From Spirochaetales bacterium (lineage in GTDB: Bacteria; Spirochaetota; Spirochaetia; JABEVK01): DNA of 64,000 nt. The notes beneath the pieces were generated by a model. It saw only the letters and a program-made list of their open reading frames with translations. It had not been told where the DNA came from and ran no database searches. Numbering within the stretch: the stretch's first letter is position 1; each line of letters starts with the position of its first letter. The stretch covers positions 62,001-126,000 of the forward strand of contig CANJXC010000008.1 of the NCBI GenBank assembly GCA_947478845.1, written 5' to 3'. Shown in pieces: positions 8,154 through 17,135 of the stretch. The position numbers and the translations under genes are program-made.

Positions 8154-9242
8154 TTATCTAGGGCGCAAGGTTAACTCGACCATGCGGGTGAGAAGCGCTT
8201 TTTTTGAAACTCCTGAGACTTCCCAAGCCCGCACAAACGGCGAGCTCGCATTCAGGCCAGGCATTGTGTTGACTTCGTTCAGGAGCGGACCTCCAGTTCG
8301 GGCGTCCCAGAAAGAATCAACTCGGCAGATTCCCTCCATTTCGAGGGCAAGAAACACGTCTTCGGCAAACCGCTTCATTGTCTTTGTGTCCTCGGGTGAC
8401 AAGCGTGCGGGGATGATGTCTGGCAGCGACTGCGCCCCGTATTTGCTGTCATAGCCAAAGTTTTCGGGAGCGCTGGTGTACTCCACCACCACGGAGGATT
8501 CTATTTGATCCTTATGGCCGATCACTCCGACGGCGTACTCGATTCCGCGGACCTCGGCCTCGATGAGAACCAAGTCGTCGTATTCAAAGGCCTCAACGAG
8601 CGCACGCTGGAGTTCTTTAGGGTCTTTTACCCGGTTGACGCCAATCGAACTTCCGAGCCTGACGGGTTTCACGAACAGAGGGAAGTCTACGTCGTTTTGC
8701 TTTAAGGTGTTCAGGACCTTTTTGTTAAAGGCCTCGGAAGAGTTGTCCCTGCTGCTTCGGGAAACCTCAAGCCCAAACGTGGTTGCTAGACCTCGGTGTC
8801 CGGCCGCTAGCTTAGTTAGAACTTTGTCCATGCCGAGGACTGAGCCGATGAAATTACAGCCCACGTAGGGAATGCCTAAGGTCTCAGCAAGGCCCTGAAA
8901 TCCGCCATCCTCACCCAATCGCCCGTGAAAGACCGGGAAAAGGACATCGGGCCTAGGCGGTTGCTCTGCTTGGGCGGCATCCCGCAGAAGTGCCATCCAG
9001 TCGCCTACCTTGTCACTGTCACGGAACAGCAACACCTGGTTTAACCTAAAGAACTCATCAATGGTCGCCAGCAGGTCTGAAGGTGTTGCGAAGTTTCCAT
9101 CGGGGCGAATGTACTGCGCGGAAACTTCAAAGCGTTCCCGGTCGAGAAAAATCAGGACAAACATAGCCGATTTGAAACTGATCCAATGTTCAGGGCTATT
9201 GCCGCCCATCCATACCGAAACCAGCTTTTTGACCGTGCTCAA
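8154..9242 (-). CDS. ddl: D-alanine--D-alanine ligase
   Basis: 362 residues of ATP-grasp ligase. Shown by VSVWMGGNSPEHWISFKSA (N-terminal loop), DVLFPVFHGRLGEDGGFQG, GIPYVGCNFIGSVLGMDK, the ATP Lys in FVKPVRLGSSIGV, the second ligand block EGICRVDSFW, and the metal triad region LLNEVNTMPGLNASS. It makes D-Ala-D-Ala for peptidoglycan, and the N-terminal substrate loop is slightly atypical. The start is TTG 9242, overlapping the upstream stop as TTGA. It is the last gene of the long leftward operon. Confidence 0.92.
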   Translation of the reverse strand: MSTVKKLVSVWMGGNSPEHWISFKSAMFVLIFLDRERFEVSAQYIRPDGNFATPSDLLATIDEFFRLNQVLLFRDSDKVGDWMALLRDAAQAEQPPRPDVLFPVFHGRLGEDGGFQGLAETLGIPYVGCNFIGSVLGMDKVLTKLAAGHRGLATTFGLEVSRSSRDNSSEAFNKKVLNTLKQNDVDFPLFVKPVRLGSSIGVNRVKDPKELQRALVEAFEYDDLVLIEAEVRGIEYAVGVIGHKDQIESSVVVEYTSAPENFGYDSKYGAQSLPDIIPARLSPEDTKTMKRFAEDVFLALEMEGICRVDSFWDARTGGPLLNEVNTMPGLNASSPFVRAWEVSGVSKKALLTRMVELTLRPR

Positions 9243-9820
9243 ATTGTATCCTTGTAGCGAGTCTTTAAAGTTCGGGAAACGTGAAAGCGTGCCAGCCCAG
9301 CCTCAACTTCGGCTTGAAAAAAGTGTTCTCTTGAGGCTCCGCTTTCTTCGAGCAACTTGAGAAACCCATCACTGGGGATCAACTTCGGCGATACATCAAC
9401 CACGACCCGGGTCTGTGCTTCGCTTGAGTGGGTTGCCACCAGCACCCACCCCGTCAACCGCAGGAAGCGTTGGGAGGCATTCTCGGCCGACTCCTGCACC
9501 GGCTTGTTCTGCCCCGAATGAAGGATATACTGACGAATGTTCGCACTTTCGACAGGTGGCTGAAGGCTGTTTTGCCTCATGGCCCACACAAAACCCTCTG
9601 CCGAGGCGCCCGCATAGGGGAGCCCCAAGAACTCAAGCATACCCTGCACGTGTCCTGTGGACGAGGAGACCAAAGGGAAGACGAAATCCAGACTCAAGCG
9701 TCGCAAATCGTTCAGGCTCGCCAGCTCTTCCACGCGAATCACTGGCCAATTTGCCGCAAAAAGGCCGGGCTCCGCGGCCCGGTCTTTGCTGACAAGAAAG
9801 GCCGGTCGCGCCATGTTCAC
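9239..9820 (-). CDS. truncated Ddl paralogue (no functional ATP-grasp)
   Basis: 193 residues. The segment LDFVFPLVSSSTGHVQGMLE followed by FLGLPYAGASAEGFVWAMRQ aligns with the VFPVFHGRLGEDGG...GIPYVGC...GMDK part of the neighbouring Ddl. The later part resembles a reduced central domain (GWVLVATHSS, then FFQAEVEAG), but the ATP-binding Lys and the whole C-terminal metal/ATP domain are absent. It is therefore not a ligase by itself. It could be a regulatory or structural partner of Ddl. It is coupled on both sides (GTGA with the MFS gene, TTGA with ddl). The start is GTG 9820, with ATG 9814 an alternative. Confidence 0.6.
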   Translation of the reverse strand: MNMARPAFLVSKDRAAEPGLFAANWPVIRVEELASLNDLRRLSLDFVFPLVSSSTGHVQGMLEFLGLPYAGASAEGFVWAMRQNSLQPPVESANIRQYILHSGQNKPVQESAENASQRFLRLTGWVLVATHSSEAQTRVVVDVSPKLIPSDGFLKLLEESGASREHFFQAEVEAGLARFHVSRTLKTRYKDTI

Positions 9821-12285
9821 TTCGGTACTTCTGAGAGTTCAGTTTTGGAGCGAGGCTTCAGATTGGCGCTGAAAAGGCCAAACACCGCGGCACCAGCCGT
9901 GATCACCACCCCAAGAATTGCAGCGCTCTTCAGGTAACCAAAACTCGTCATCATGGTACCAACCAAAACGGGTACAAAGACGGTGAACATTTTTTCCCAA
10001 GTCAGGAAGATAGAGAGGAACTTGGTTTCCCCGTATTTCTCGGAGGCTTTGGTCATCGAAAGGTAAGAACTGATCACTGTGTCGAACAACAATCCGCCGA
10101 TGCCGATAGCCGCTACAACGAAAATCATCGACCAGACCCCGCTTTGGACGAAGAACACCGACAGGAATATGCCTGTCACCAGGTTTCCGAACACAATGAG
10201 GTTCTTTTCATTGCGGGTTCTGTCGGAGTACCTTGCGAGCAGGGGTGAGGCGAGGCTGAAGAGCCCATATATGGTCAGCACGCGGCCGATGTTGGCCTCC
10301 GAAAGACCCGACTCGCTCATAGCCAGTGGAAGGGTGTACTGAAACAGTCCGAAGAAAGCAAGCTGCACGGGAATGGAGGCGAAGAGGAGAGTCACAAGGG
10401 TAGTCCGGTCACGGAAGGGCGCAAAGAGGTCGGTCCACTTGGACTTCACGGCCTCAATGGTTGTGTAAACCGGCGGCCTGTTGGGGTGAAAGAAGAAGAC
10501 GAAAACACCCATTGCCACCGACAACACAGCCGATACCAACAGACCGTTGCGGTAACCTAGATGAGAGACCAGAATACCTCCGAGCACCACGGCGCAGATA
10601 CTGGCGGCAGCAAAACCGGCTCCCCAAGCGGCGAAACCGGAGGTCCGGTGTTCTTTTTCCGTGGTTTGGACCACCAGCCCGGCGCTCGCTGCCAGCACAC
10701 CACCATAGCCGAGGCCAGAAATCAGGCGCATCAGCATCAAAAGAGGCAAAGATTCCGAAAAGGCCGAGAGAAAATTGCCCGCGAGCAACATAGTTCCCGA
10801 CACCAAAAACAGACTCCGGAGGCTGAACCGGTTGGAGAGGGCCCCAATGAGCGGGACAAAAACCACCACACCAAACAGGTGAGCGGAAAACGGTAGGCCT
10901 TTGACAGCGTCGGCACTCAGCGACAGGAAAAGCACAGGAGAACGCGTGTAGAGATCGGAAATGAACAACGGCATGAACGACAGCGGAAGCAGTTCAGCCA
11001 TGAAGAAAAGGAACGCGGTGAACCGGATAATCTTGATCCCCACCTCGTGTTCCGGGACAGTAACTTTAATTTTTCGGTCTGGACGCCTCGAAAGCAGGCC
11101 AAGCGCCAACAGAAACTCGACGCTAAAAATCAAAGAGACCAGGGTCACCGTCAGGGCGTCTAGGAAGCGGTCAACAAGAATGGCATCGAGAAACTTCTGG
11201 TCCACACGACTGAACAGATAGCCCTGCAAAGCTCCATCCGATCCCTTGAGACCTGACCGAAACCATCCGCTGTTAGGAGCGTACTCGATAGTCGGTATCG
11301 TTGGAGGGGTAGTGGCCGCATTTGGGTAGATGCCCGCGCGGTCAGCGCTGTAAAGAACCTTGCCTTTCGTGTCTGTCAGCCAAAGTCCTTCGGTTTCAGG
11401 AGCATCACGAACTTGATCCCCAAGGATGGTTTCCACTTTTTTCCAGTGCTCGGGGGCAATTTGAAGGTCGAGCAATTTAGCCAGGGTTTTGGTCTGCGAC
11501 TCGACCAGCACCTCCACGTTTTTCTGATAGATTTTAACCAGAATCTCTGTGAACCGGCCGTTTGTCGAACCTGCGTAGCCCAGGATGGAAACCAGAAGCA
11601 CGCCCACGATGGCGAAAGAAATACGGGTAACGAGTTTGACGTGAGATGGTTTCTTTTCCGGCAACGGTGACTCCGGAGCGTCTGCTTTTTCCCGGATGAG
11701 CCTGAAAAACAACAATGTAAAAAGAGCCAGAGAAACCAGCAAGAAGACCGAGACGACCAGGAGTCCATACCCCGCTTCCCGCTCCAACTGGGCCCTGATG
11801 CCCTCTCGGCTAAAGCCCAACCAGACAAGCCCCTTGAGTTGCGTCTGGTTGAAGTAAAGCGGTAGCGCCAAGAGGACCTGATCACCCTGAATCACGAACT
11901 TGAAAGCACCGGATTTGTCACCTTTGAGGTTGGGGAAGACGGGGTAGTTCTTGGCCTCTACTTCCGCGAGGTAGTCTTTTCCGTCGACTGCGTATCGGTC
12001 GAGCGTGGGGCTGGTGAGAGCAAGAAAGGTGATTCCTTCGTAGCGAGTTTTCAGATTCGCGAAATCGCGTTCGGTACCACTGAAAAGCGACAGCGGTTTT
12101 CCGAAACCCATCCCACGCTCAAACGAGGTTTGCAAATCTCGGGCCGCGACAAGCTTTTGCGAGATTTCCGCTTGTGTCAGAGCTTTTTCAGTGCTGGCTT
12201 GCACCTGCAGATGGTTGAGAATCTGGGCCATGCCAATGATGACAAGGCCACCAACGAGCAAATAGAGGGGAAGTTTAGGTTTCAT
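9817..12285 (-). CDS. sensor-MFS fusion membrane protein
   Basis: 822 residues in three parts. Residues 1-200 hold one membrane helix, an extracytoplasmic domain of about 145 residues resembling a single Cache sensor, then another helix. Residues 218-390 repeat the plan with a second Cache-like domain between two helices. From about residue 418 there are around twelve hydrophobic segments of an MFS transporter, with an MFS loop pattern at GALSNRFSLRSLF and PLLARYSDRTRN. Either a transporter gated by outside ligands or a receptor using an MFS core as signal domain. It overlaps the binding-protein gene (ATGA) upstream and the truncated ddl downstream. Confidence 0.75.
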   Translation of the reverse strand: MKPKLPLYLLVGGLVIIGMAQILNHLQVQASTEKALTQAEISQKLVAARDLQTSFERGMGFGKPLSLFSGTERDFANLKTRYEGITFLALTSPTLDRYAVDGKDYLAEVEAKNYPVFPNLKGDKSGAFKFVIQGDQVLLALPLYFNQTQLKGLVWLGFSREGIRAQLEREAGYGLLVVSVFLLVSLALFTLLFFRLIREKADAPESPLPEKKPSHVKLVTRISFAIVGVLLVSILGYAGSTNGRFTEILVKIYQKNVEVLVESQTKTLAKLLDLQIAPEHWKKVETILGDQVRDAPETEGLWLTDTKGKVLYSADRAGIYPNAATTPPTIPTIEYAPNSGWFRSGLKGSDGALQGYLFSRVDQKFLDAILVDRFLDALTVTLVSLIFSVEFLLALGLLSRRPDRKIKVTVPEHEVGIKIIRFTAFLFFMAELLPLSFMPLFISDLYTRSPVLFLSLSADAVKGLPFSAHLFGVVVFVPLIGALSNRFSLRSLFLVSGTMLLAGNFLSAFSESLPLLMLMRLISGLGYGGVLAASAGLVVQTTEKEHRTSGFAAWGAGFAAASICAVVLGGILVSHLGYRNGLLVSAVLSVAMGVFVFFFHPNRPPVYTTIEAVKSKWTDLFAPFRDRTTLVTLLFASIPVQLAFFGLFQYTLPLAMSESGLSEANIGRVLTIYGLFSLASPLLARYSDRTRNEKNLIVFGNLVTGIFLSVFFVQSGVWSMIFVVAAIGIGGLLFDTVISSYLSMTKASEKYGETKFLSIFLTWEKMFTVFVPVLVGTMMTSFGYLKSAAILGVVITAGAAVFGLFSANLKPRSKTELSEVPK

Positions 12286-13493
12286 GGGGCCACCTCGCTG
12301 GTAATAGTCGATGCAAAGACGTCGTCGGCACCGAGCACGACGTCAACCGGGATGTCAAAGCCAATGCGCCTAGCTTCGGCAAGGTTCAAGGCAATGTGGG
12401 GCATATGGGCATTCACCTGCGGCAAAGTGTTGGGTGCTACACCCGAGAGAATGCGGGTGAGTTTCTTGGCGCTATAGAGGCCTTCGATAATCTGAACAGT
12501 ATTAGACTCGCCAAGCATCGTTCCCATCTTGACGAAGTCCGGGCCCTCCATGATGAAGGTGGGGATCTTGTACCGTTCCGCAAGGGCCAACACCCGAGCA
12601 AGACTGTTAGAGGTAAGACCAGCCTGAATCGCGAGGTAGATGGCGTCCACCTTGGTGCCCAGTGACCTTACTGCGGCGAGATAGGCCTCTTCAGCCTTGG
12701 GAATGTCCTTCGGGTCCGGCGGGTCTTCCAAGACTTCGGTATTAGGAATCACCTGAAAGCCAAGGTCCTTTGCAGCCTGCTGAACCTTGTCGAGGGCTGC
12801 GTAGGCCCGGCCTGTGTCGGTATCGGTGTAAATCAGACCCAGGCGTTTGAAGCCCACCACACGGTGAAAAAGGCGAATCTGCCGGTCGTAGACATCGGGA
12901 TCGAAGCTGGCAGAAACCAGAGGAGAACCTGAATCTGTAGCACTGACAATGATGCCCGAACCGATGGGGTCAGAAACGCTCTCTACCATCACAGGAACCT
13001 TGACCTGACCGGCTACCACCAACTTCTTGACAAACTTACCGGCGCCCGTTCCTAGCGAAATCACAAGGTCAACGCCCGAAGCATCGCCTAAAAGCGCCTT
13101 CATCGCGGCCGGCGCCTCAACGTCTTCGGTCCAGTTCAAGTCGACGAAGGCTTCGGGAACAAACTCCACAAAGGCCGAGTTACCGCTCCAAGCCTTAAGA
13201 ATGTCGCGGATGAACGGACTTTCCGGATCCGCCGGCTTATCTGGTAACGGTACTTTCTCAGCCCAGCCTAAATCGACCAGACCATCGCGTATACTGATCA
13301 GCACGTCGTTGTAGGCAAAATAGTTTCCGCTTTGGATGACACCAATGCGGAACACCTGGCCACCTTCCTTTTTGAAGGGCTTCACTACGTCTTCCGTCGC
13401 TACCGGTGCGTTAGCGAGTGTTTCGGTCTTAGAGCCAGTACAACCCGCCAAAATCAAAATTGAAATCAAGAGTAACCCAACCAAACTTTTCAT
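12282..13493 (-). CDS. ABC-type substrate-binding lipoprotein (TrpX-like family), orphan
   Basis: 403 residues. A lipobox (LILAGC) after a short hydrophobic stretch predicts lipid anchoring at Cys 17. The rest is a periplasmic-binding fold of the ABC_sub_bind (COG2984) type: FRIGVIQSGNY, DLVISLGTGAGKF, VESVSDPIGSGII, RLGLIYTDTDTGRAYA, DAIYLAIQAGL. Known members bind aromatic amino acids or similar small molecules. No ABC permease or ATPase gene is in the window, so it may feed the coupled sensor-MFS protein or the receptor cyclases. AGGAG stands five bases before the ATG. It overlaps both neighbours by 4 nt. Confidence 0.85.
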   Translation of the reverse strand: MKSLVGLLLISILILAGCTGSKTETLANAPVATEDVVKPFKKEGGQVFRIGVIQSGNYFAYNDVLISIRDGLVDLGWAEKVPLPDKPADPESPFIRDILKAWSGNSAFVEFVPEAFVDLNWTEDVEAPAAMKALLGDASGVDLVISLGTGAGKFVKKLVVAGQVKVPVMVESVSDPIGSGIIVSATDSGSPLVSASFDPDVYDRQIRLFHRVVGFKRLGLIYTDTDTGRAYAALDKVQQAAKDLGFQVIPNTEVLEDPPDPKDIPKAEEAYLAAVRSLGTKVDAIYLAIQAGLTSNSLARVLALAERYKIPTFIMEGPDFVKMGTMLGESNTVQIIEGLYSAKKLTRILSGVAPNTLPQVNAHMPHIALNLAEARRIGFDIPVDVVLGADDVFASTITSEVAP

Positions 13494-14560
13494 ATTGTCT
13501 CCTGTTCAATAACACGCAATTGCAAAAAAGGCGAAAGAAAACTGCGGGCAACGGCCTCGTATCCCGCCTGAAAACTCAAACGGCCTCCAACAGCCGGAAC
13601 CGCAGCGTCGGTGCAGTCCAACACGGTATACTCGTGAGTCTGACCGACGAGGAAGCTTTTCGCGTCCATTGGACGAAGTGCCGACATCGGGGCAAGGTTT
13701 TCACCGCCGTCGAGTACGGCTCTTTGCCTGAGCCCTGTCAGCGTGGAGTGCATTCTCTGTCCAAAGGCATTGAGTCCCACTTCACCCGGGGCTATCTCTC
13801 CTACGGTCTTTTTCCAAACCTCAAGCACCTCTAAATCCAGCGTGAAGACCCCTTCATCAAGTTCCATTATCGGTACACCCTTACTGGTGTTGAAGCCGAA
13901 AAAGGCTGCTTCGCCAAGACGGAACTCGGTAAACTCCGTGGGAAATCCTTGGCGAAGGTTCTCCCAATAGACTGTCCCTCCCACCGAGAGGCCAGGCAGC
14001 TGGACGCCACTTAACTTTCTCACCCGACGCAGGCCGGCTGCGCAGCGTTCCATACTCTCTGAAGTCGGGATGATGCCCGAGAGGCACCCGAGATTGGCTC
14101 CCAAACCCTCCACGGCAATTCCTTTCAAACTGGCCAAATGTTTCACTACTGTCGGCAAGTCGTCCCAAGGGACCCCATCACGCAGGTCACCGGCCTCTAC
14201 CATCACAGAAACTCTCAGCGCAGGCAGGCTGAGGCTCTCACGGGCCTGACCAAGGGCCTCGGCTACTCGGGTGTCCGACAAGAAAACCCGGTCGCAATGG
14301 CGAGCAGTCTCGAGGGCATTGGAAACTTTGGGCCGCAAATGGACCCTTTCGGTGACTGCCTGAGGGAGTCGGGCAAGGTTCACAGCATGGAGATCGGCGA
14401 TCCTCGAAAGGGCCGAGTGGTTAATAAGAGTCAGCAGGTCGGGCCGAGACTGGATAACCTTGGTAACCAGAAGCAAATCCAAGTTTCGAGCTTTGGCAAA
14501 AGCCTGCACGGTGTCGAGGTTCTTGCGGAGTTTACCAACGTGAAAGAGAAGTTCCGCCAA
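13490..14560 (-). CDS. fold-III PLP amino-acid racemase (alanine/ornithine racemase-like)
   Basis: 356 residues of PLP barrel plus C-terminal beta domain. The N-terminal LRKNLDTVQAFAKARNLDLL followed by LVTKVIQSRPDLL carries the Schiff-base Lys. LSVMVEAGDLRDGV, LGANLGCLSG and FRLGEAAFFG follow the pattern of ornithine/alanine racemases of the Orr/YhfX group rather than classical Alr. Substrate is uncertain. The start is TTG 14560, immediately after the TAG of cyclase A1 and in the same frame, with weak GGGGA six bases before. It overlaps the lipoprotein gene by 4 nt. Confidence 0.75.
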   Translation of the reverse strand: MAELLFHVGKLRKNLDTVQAFAKARNLDLLLVTKVIQSRPDLLTLINHSALSRIADLHAVNLARLPQAVTERVHLRPKVSNALETARHCDRVFLSDTRVAEALGQARESLSLPALRVSVMVEAGDLRDGVPWDDLPTVVKHLASLKGIAVEGLGANLGCLSGIIPTSESMERCAAGLRRVRKLSGVQLPGLSVGGTVYWENLRQGFPTEFTEFRLGEAAFFGFNTSKGVPIMELDEGVFTLDLEVLEVWKKTVGEIAPGEVGLNAFGQRMHSTLTGLRQRAVLDGGENLAPMSALRPMDAKSFLVGQTHEYTVLDCTDAAVPAVGGRLSFQAGYEAVARSFLSPFLQLRVIEQETI

Positions 14561-17128
14561 CTAGAGTCCCCACAGCTGGTAGGTGTCATCACCATCCTCG
14601 AAAGCTCCTAACGGTTTGGCGCGCTCCTGCAAACTAGGCTCAAGGGTGGAGTAGACCTCTTGCGTGAACACCATTCCAATTTTGTGATGTTTGGTTTCCG
14701 CCTCGAGCTTGTTGACCAGATCGACTGCCGGCGAGATCACCGTGACTGAAAGACGCTTAGGTTCGCCAACCACGCCGAGGATGAGCTCTTCTCGATGCAC
14801 ACCAACTCCAAAGTTGATCTCAACCTTACCTTGGTCCACACGACGCCGATTGAACTCTTTGAGGGCCTCGCGCATATCCAAGCCGGCTTCGACCGCGTCT
14901 TGAGGCCGACCAGGGAACAGTGCCTGAATGGCGTCACCGATATAGCGGTCGATAAAGCCATTGTGAGCGCGGATGACAGGACCCATAACATTGAAGTATT
15001 CATTGACGAAATCGAAGTTTTCCTTGGGAGACATACCCTCCGAGAGGGTGGTGAACCCACGAATGTCACAGAAGAACACCGTCATATCCGCCTTGACCTG
15101 ATCACCACTTTGCACCTGCGACAGCTCTTCCTTTTGCAAGAAGTCCAAGAATGCCTGGGGCACAAAACGGGCGTTGGCGTCCCTCACTTCGGTCAACCGC
15201 GTGAAGAACTCCTTCAAACGCGTGCTCATCGTATTGAAGTCGGTGGCGAGGTCACCGATTTCATCTCGCCGTCTTGTTTTCACCTTGATACCGAGCTCAC
15301 CGCCCATCAACTGGTGCGAGGCATCTCGGAGGTAGCCCAAGGAAAGGAAAATCAAAATGTCGATGATGGTGAGCAGTACGAGCACGGTCGATACGACGGC
15401 GAGAATGCCGTAAAACATCTCCCCAAGGAAGAGCTGAGTGTTCTCAGTCACGGTGTTGTAGTTGTGATACACCTCAAGAACCCCGGTTATAACTCCCCCT
15501 TGGTCGCGAATAGGAGCCATCGCCGCAAGGTATTGGCCGTATTCGTCGCTATAAAGGGCCGACTCAACCGTACCCCCGCGAGCTGCCGCAAAATGAGCCG
15601 GTTGCGCTCCACCGTAGGGAAACATGACCCCATAATAGGAGGAGGAGTTTTTCACAAAGTAAAATCGACTATTTTCAAACTTGTAGACCACCGCACGCAG
15701 GTCCTTGTCCCACGCATTGGCATTCGAACTGAGAACTTGGTCGTACTGGCGACCCAGGTCCACGTGCGCGGGAGACTGCCAGTCGGAAGCGAGGCGGATT
15801 GTCTCAACCAGCGAACCATCGATCAGGCGCGCACCGAGTTGAGCGGTGAGTTTTAGCTTCGAACGGAGTTCTTTCTGCAAGTTCTGATCCCATACTCCGT
15901 ACACGGCAATCGAACCCACACTTACCGAGAGAATTACTACCGGGAGGTAAATGAGGAACTGCGTGATAATCAGCGAGGTTTTTTTGGCGAACAAGCGACG
16001 CACCAAGCCAATCACCGACCAGGTTGCAAGCAGCAACGCCAGAAGGTCGGCGGTAAGAAAGCAGAGGGTGATGACCAGCTCGAAGACATTTTTATTGCCA
16101 CCGTTCAGCACCTGTAAAGTTCCATCGGGGTCCATGAGGAATACAAGGTTGTTGAACTTGTCAACGATGGCTAAAGTGCCCGAAGGGCCGACCGCAATGG
16201 CTTCGATCGAAGGGGTGTTACGGCCTTTTTTAAGGACTGTTTCTTCCGTGAACAGGGTTTCCAACCGAAGGGAATCGAGTGTATCGGCCCTGTAGACTGC
16301 AGATTGAAGGTTGTCGAGCAGATAAACTTCCCCTCCCGGTCCTGTTTTGATATCCCAGGGTTTTTTGAGTCCGAGTCCGGCGAAAGGAGGGGTAGAAATC
16401 GCGTCTTTCAAGCCCAGAAGGTGAAGTCCACCGGCCCGATCGGCTCCGATGATCCCTTGCGGAAGGTGAATGGCATTGGTCACCAGATCGAGGGCCGCGA
16501 CAGTCGTGAACACCGTTTCATGATCGGCCACGGCAATACTCTTGCCGGATGGCTCGAGGTCGCGCTTGAGGATGAGCAGTTTGCCGTTGGTCTGGTAGGA
16601 GTAGTAAAGGAAACCATCCTTTACTTTGAGACTGCCGATGTGCTGATCGTCGGAGGGAGCTTTGGACTGATCGTAATCTACGTGGACCAAGACCCCGGCG
16701 AAAGCACCACCCGAGGTGAACTTGACTATCTCCTCTGCCTGAAGGCTATCGTCGGGGTTGCGGATGTAGTTGTACGCCAGCACGCCACCATCAGGGATGG
16801 CCGCAAGCCTGTAGGTCTCGTAGAATCCGCCAGATCGCTTGCCGCCGATGACCTGCCATCGCTCTTGGCCGTCGGTTGAGAGGCACACAATTCTCCGTGA
16901 CGCATTGTCGATGACATAAAGGTTGTTTTGGCTGTCGAGATCGGCATAGACGGGGTAATTTAGCAACACGTTGCGGAAAATTTCTCCCGAAAACAGGTCA
17001 TCAGCCGCCGGGCGCCCCCAAACAAGGGCGATAACTAGGAAGACCACGGCTAAGGGAAAAGAAAAACGCAGACCATCTTGGAACAGTCGCAAGTAGGTTT
17101 GAAGTCGAACTAGGGGTTTGGCGTTCAT
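14561..17128 (-). CDS. receptor class III cyclase A1: propeller-Cache-HAMP, C1-like catalytic domain
   Basis: 855 residues. Order: helix about 22-37, beta-propeller with NHL-like repeats 45-345, helices near 350-375 and 390-412, Cache-like domain 415-570, helix 575-600, HAMP 610-655, cyclase 680-850. Both metal ligands are present: D688 in FFCDIRGFTTL and D732 in RYIGDAIQALF. The partner-site residues are changed: R728 for Lys, D803 for the transition-state Asn and K807 for Arg, while T796 is kept. This is the C1-type half of a split active site. Start ATG 17128 has GAGGAA formed over the B1 stop. The upstream open frame overlaps B1 and is rejected. Confidence 0.85.
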   Translation of the reverse strand: MNAKPLVRLQTYLRLFQDGLRFSFPLAVVFLVIALVWGRPAADDLFSGEIFRNVLLNYPVYADLDSQNNLYVIDNASRRIVCLSTDGQERWQVIGGKRSGGFYETYRLAAIPDGGVLAYNYIRNPDDSLQAEEIVKFTSGGAFAGVLVHVDYDQSKAPSDDQHIGSLKVKDGFLYYSYQTNGKLLILKRDLEPSGKSIAVADHETVFTTVAALDLVTNAIHLPQGIIGADRAGGLHLLGLKDAISTPPFAGLGLKKPWDIKTGPGGEVYLLDNLQSAVYRADTLDSLRLETLFTEETVLKKGRNTPSIEAIAVGPSGTLAIVDKFNNLVFLMDPDGTLQVLNGGNKNVFELVITLCFLTADLLALLLATWSVIGLVRRLFAKKTSLIITQFLIYLPVVILSVSVGSIAVYGVWDQNLQKELRSKLKLTAQLGARLIDGSLVETIRLASDWQSPAHVDLGRQYDQVLSSNANAWDKDLRAVVYKFENSRFYFVKNSSSYYGVMFPYGGAQPAHFAAARGGTVESALYSDEYGQYLAAMAPIRDQGGVITGVLEVYHNYNTVTENTQLFLGEMFYGILAVVSTVLVLLTIIDILIFLSLGYLRDASHQLMGGELGIKVKTRRRDEIGDLATDFNTMSTRLKEFFTRLTEVRDANARFVPQAFLDFLQKEELSQVQSGDQVKADMTVFFCDIRGFTTLSEGMSPKENFDFVNEYFNVMGPVIRAHNGFIDRYIGDAIQALFPGRPQDAVEAGLDMREALKEFNRRRVDQGKVEINFGVGVHREELILGVVGEPKRLSVTVISPAVDLVNKLEAETKHHKIGMVFTQEVYSTLEPSLQERAKPLGAFEDGDDTYQLWGL

Positions 17129-17135
17129 TCGTTCC

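Noticed and set aside
9239-9820. A second complete D-Ala-D-Ala ligase
   Set aside because: Too short and without ATP-grasp Lys or the metal-binding C-terminal block.
14795-15856. 353-codon plus-strand frame
   Set aside because: Antisense to cyclase A1, whose domains are recognisable; codon bias effect.
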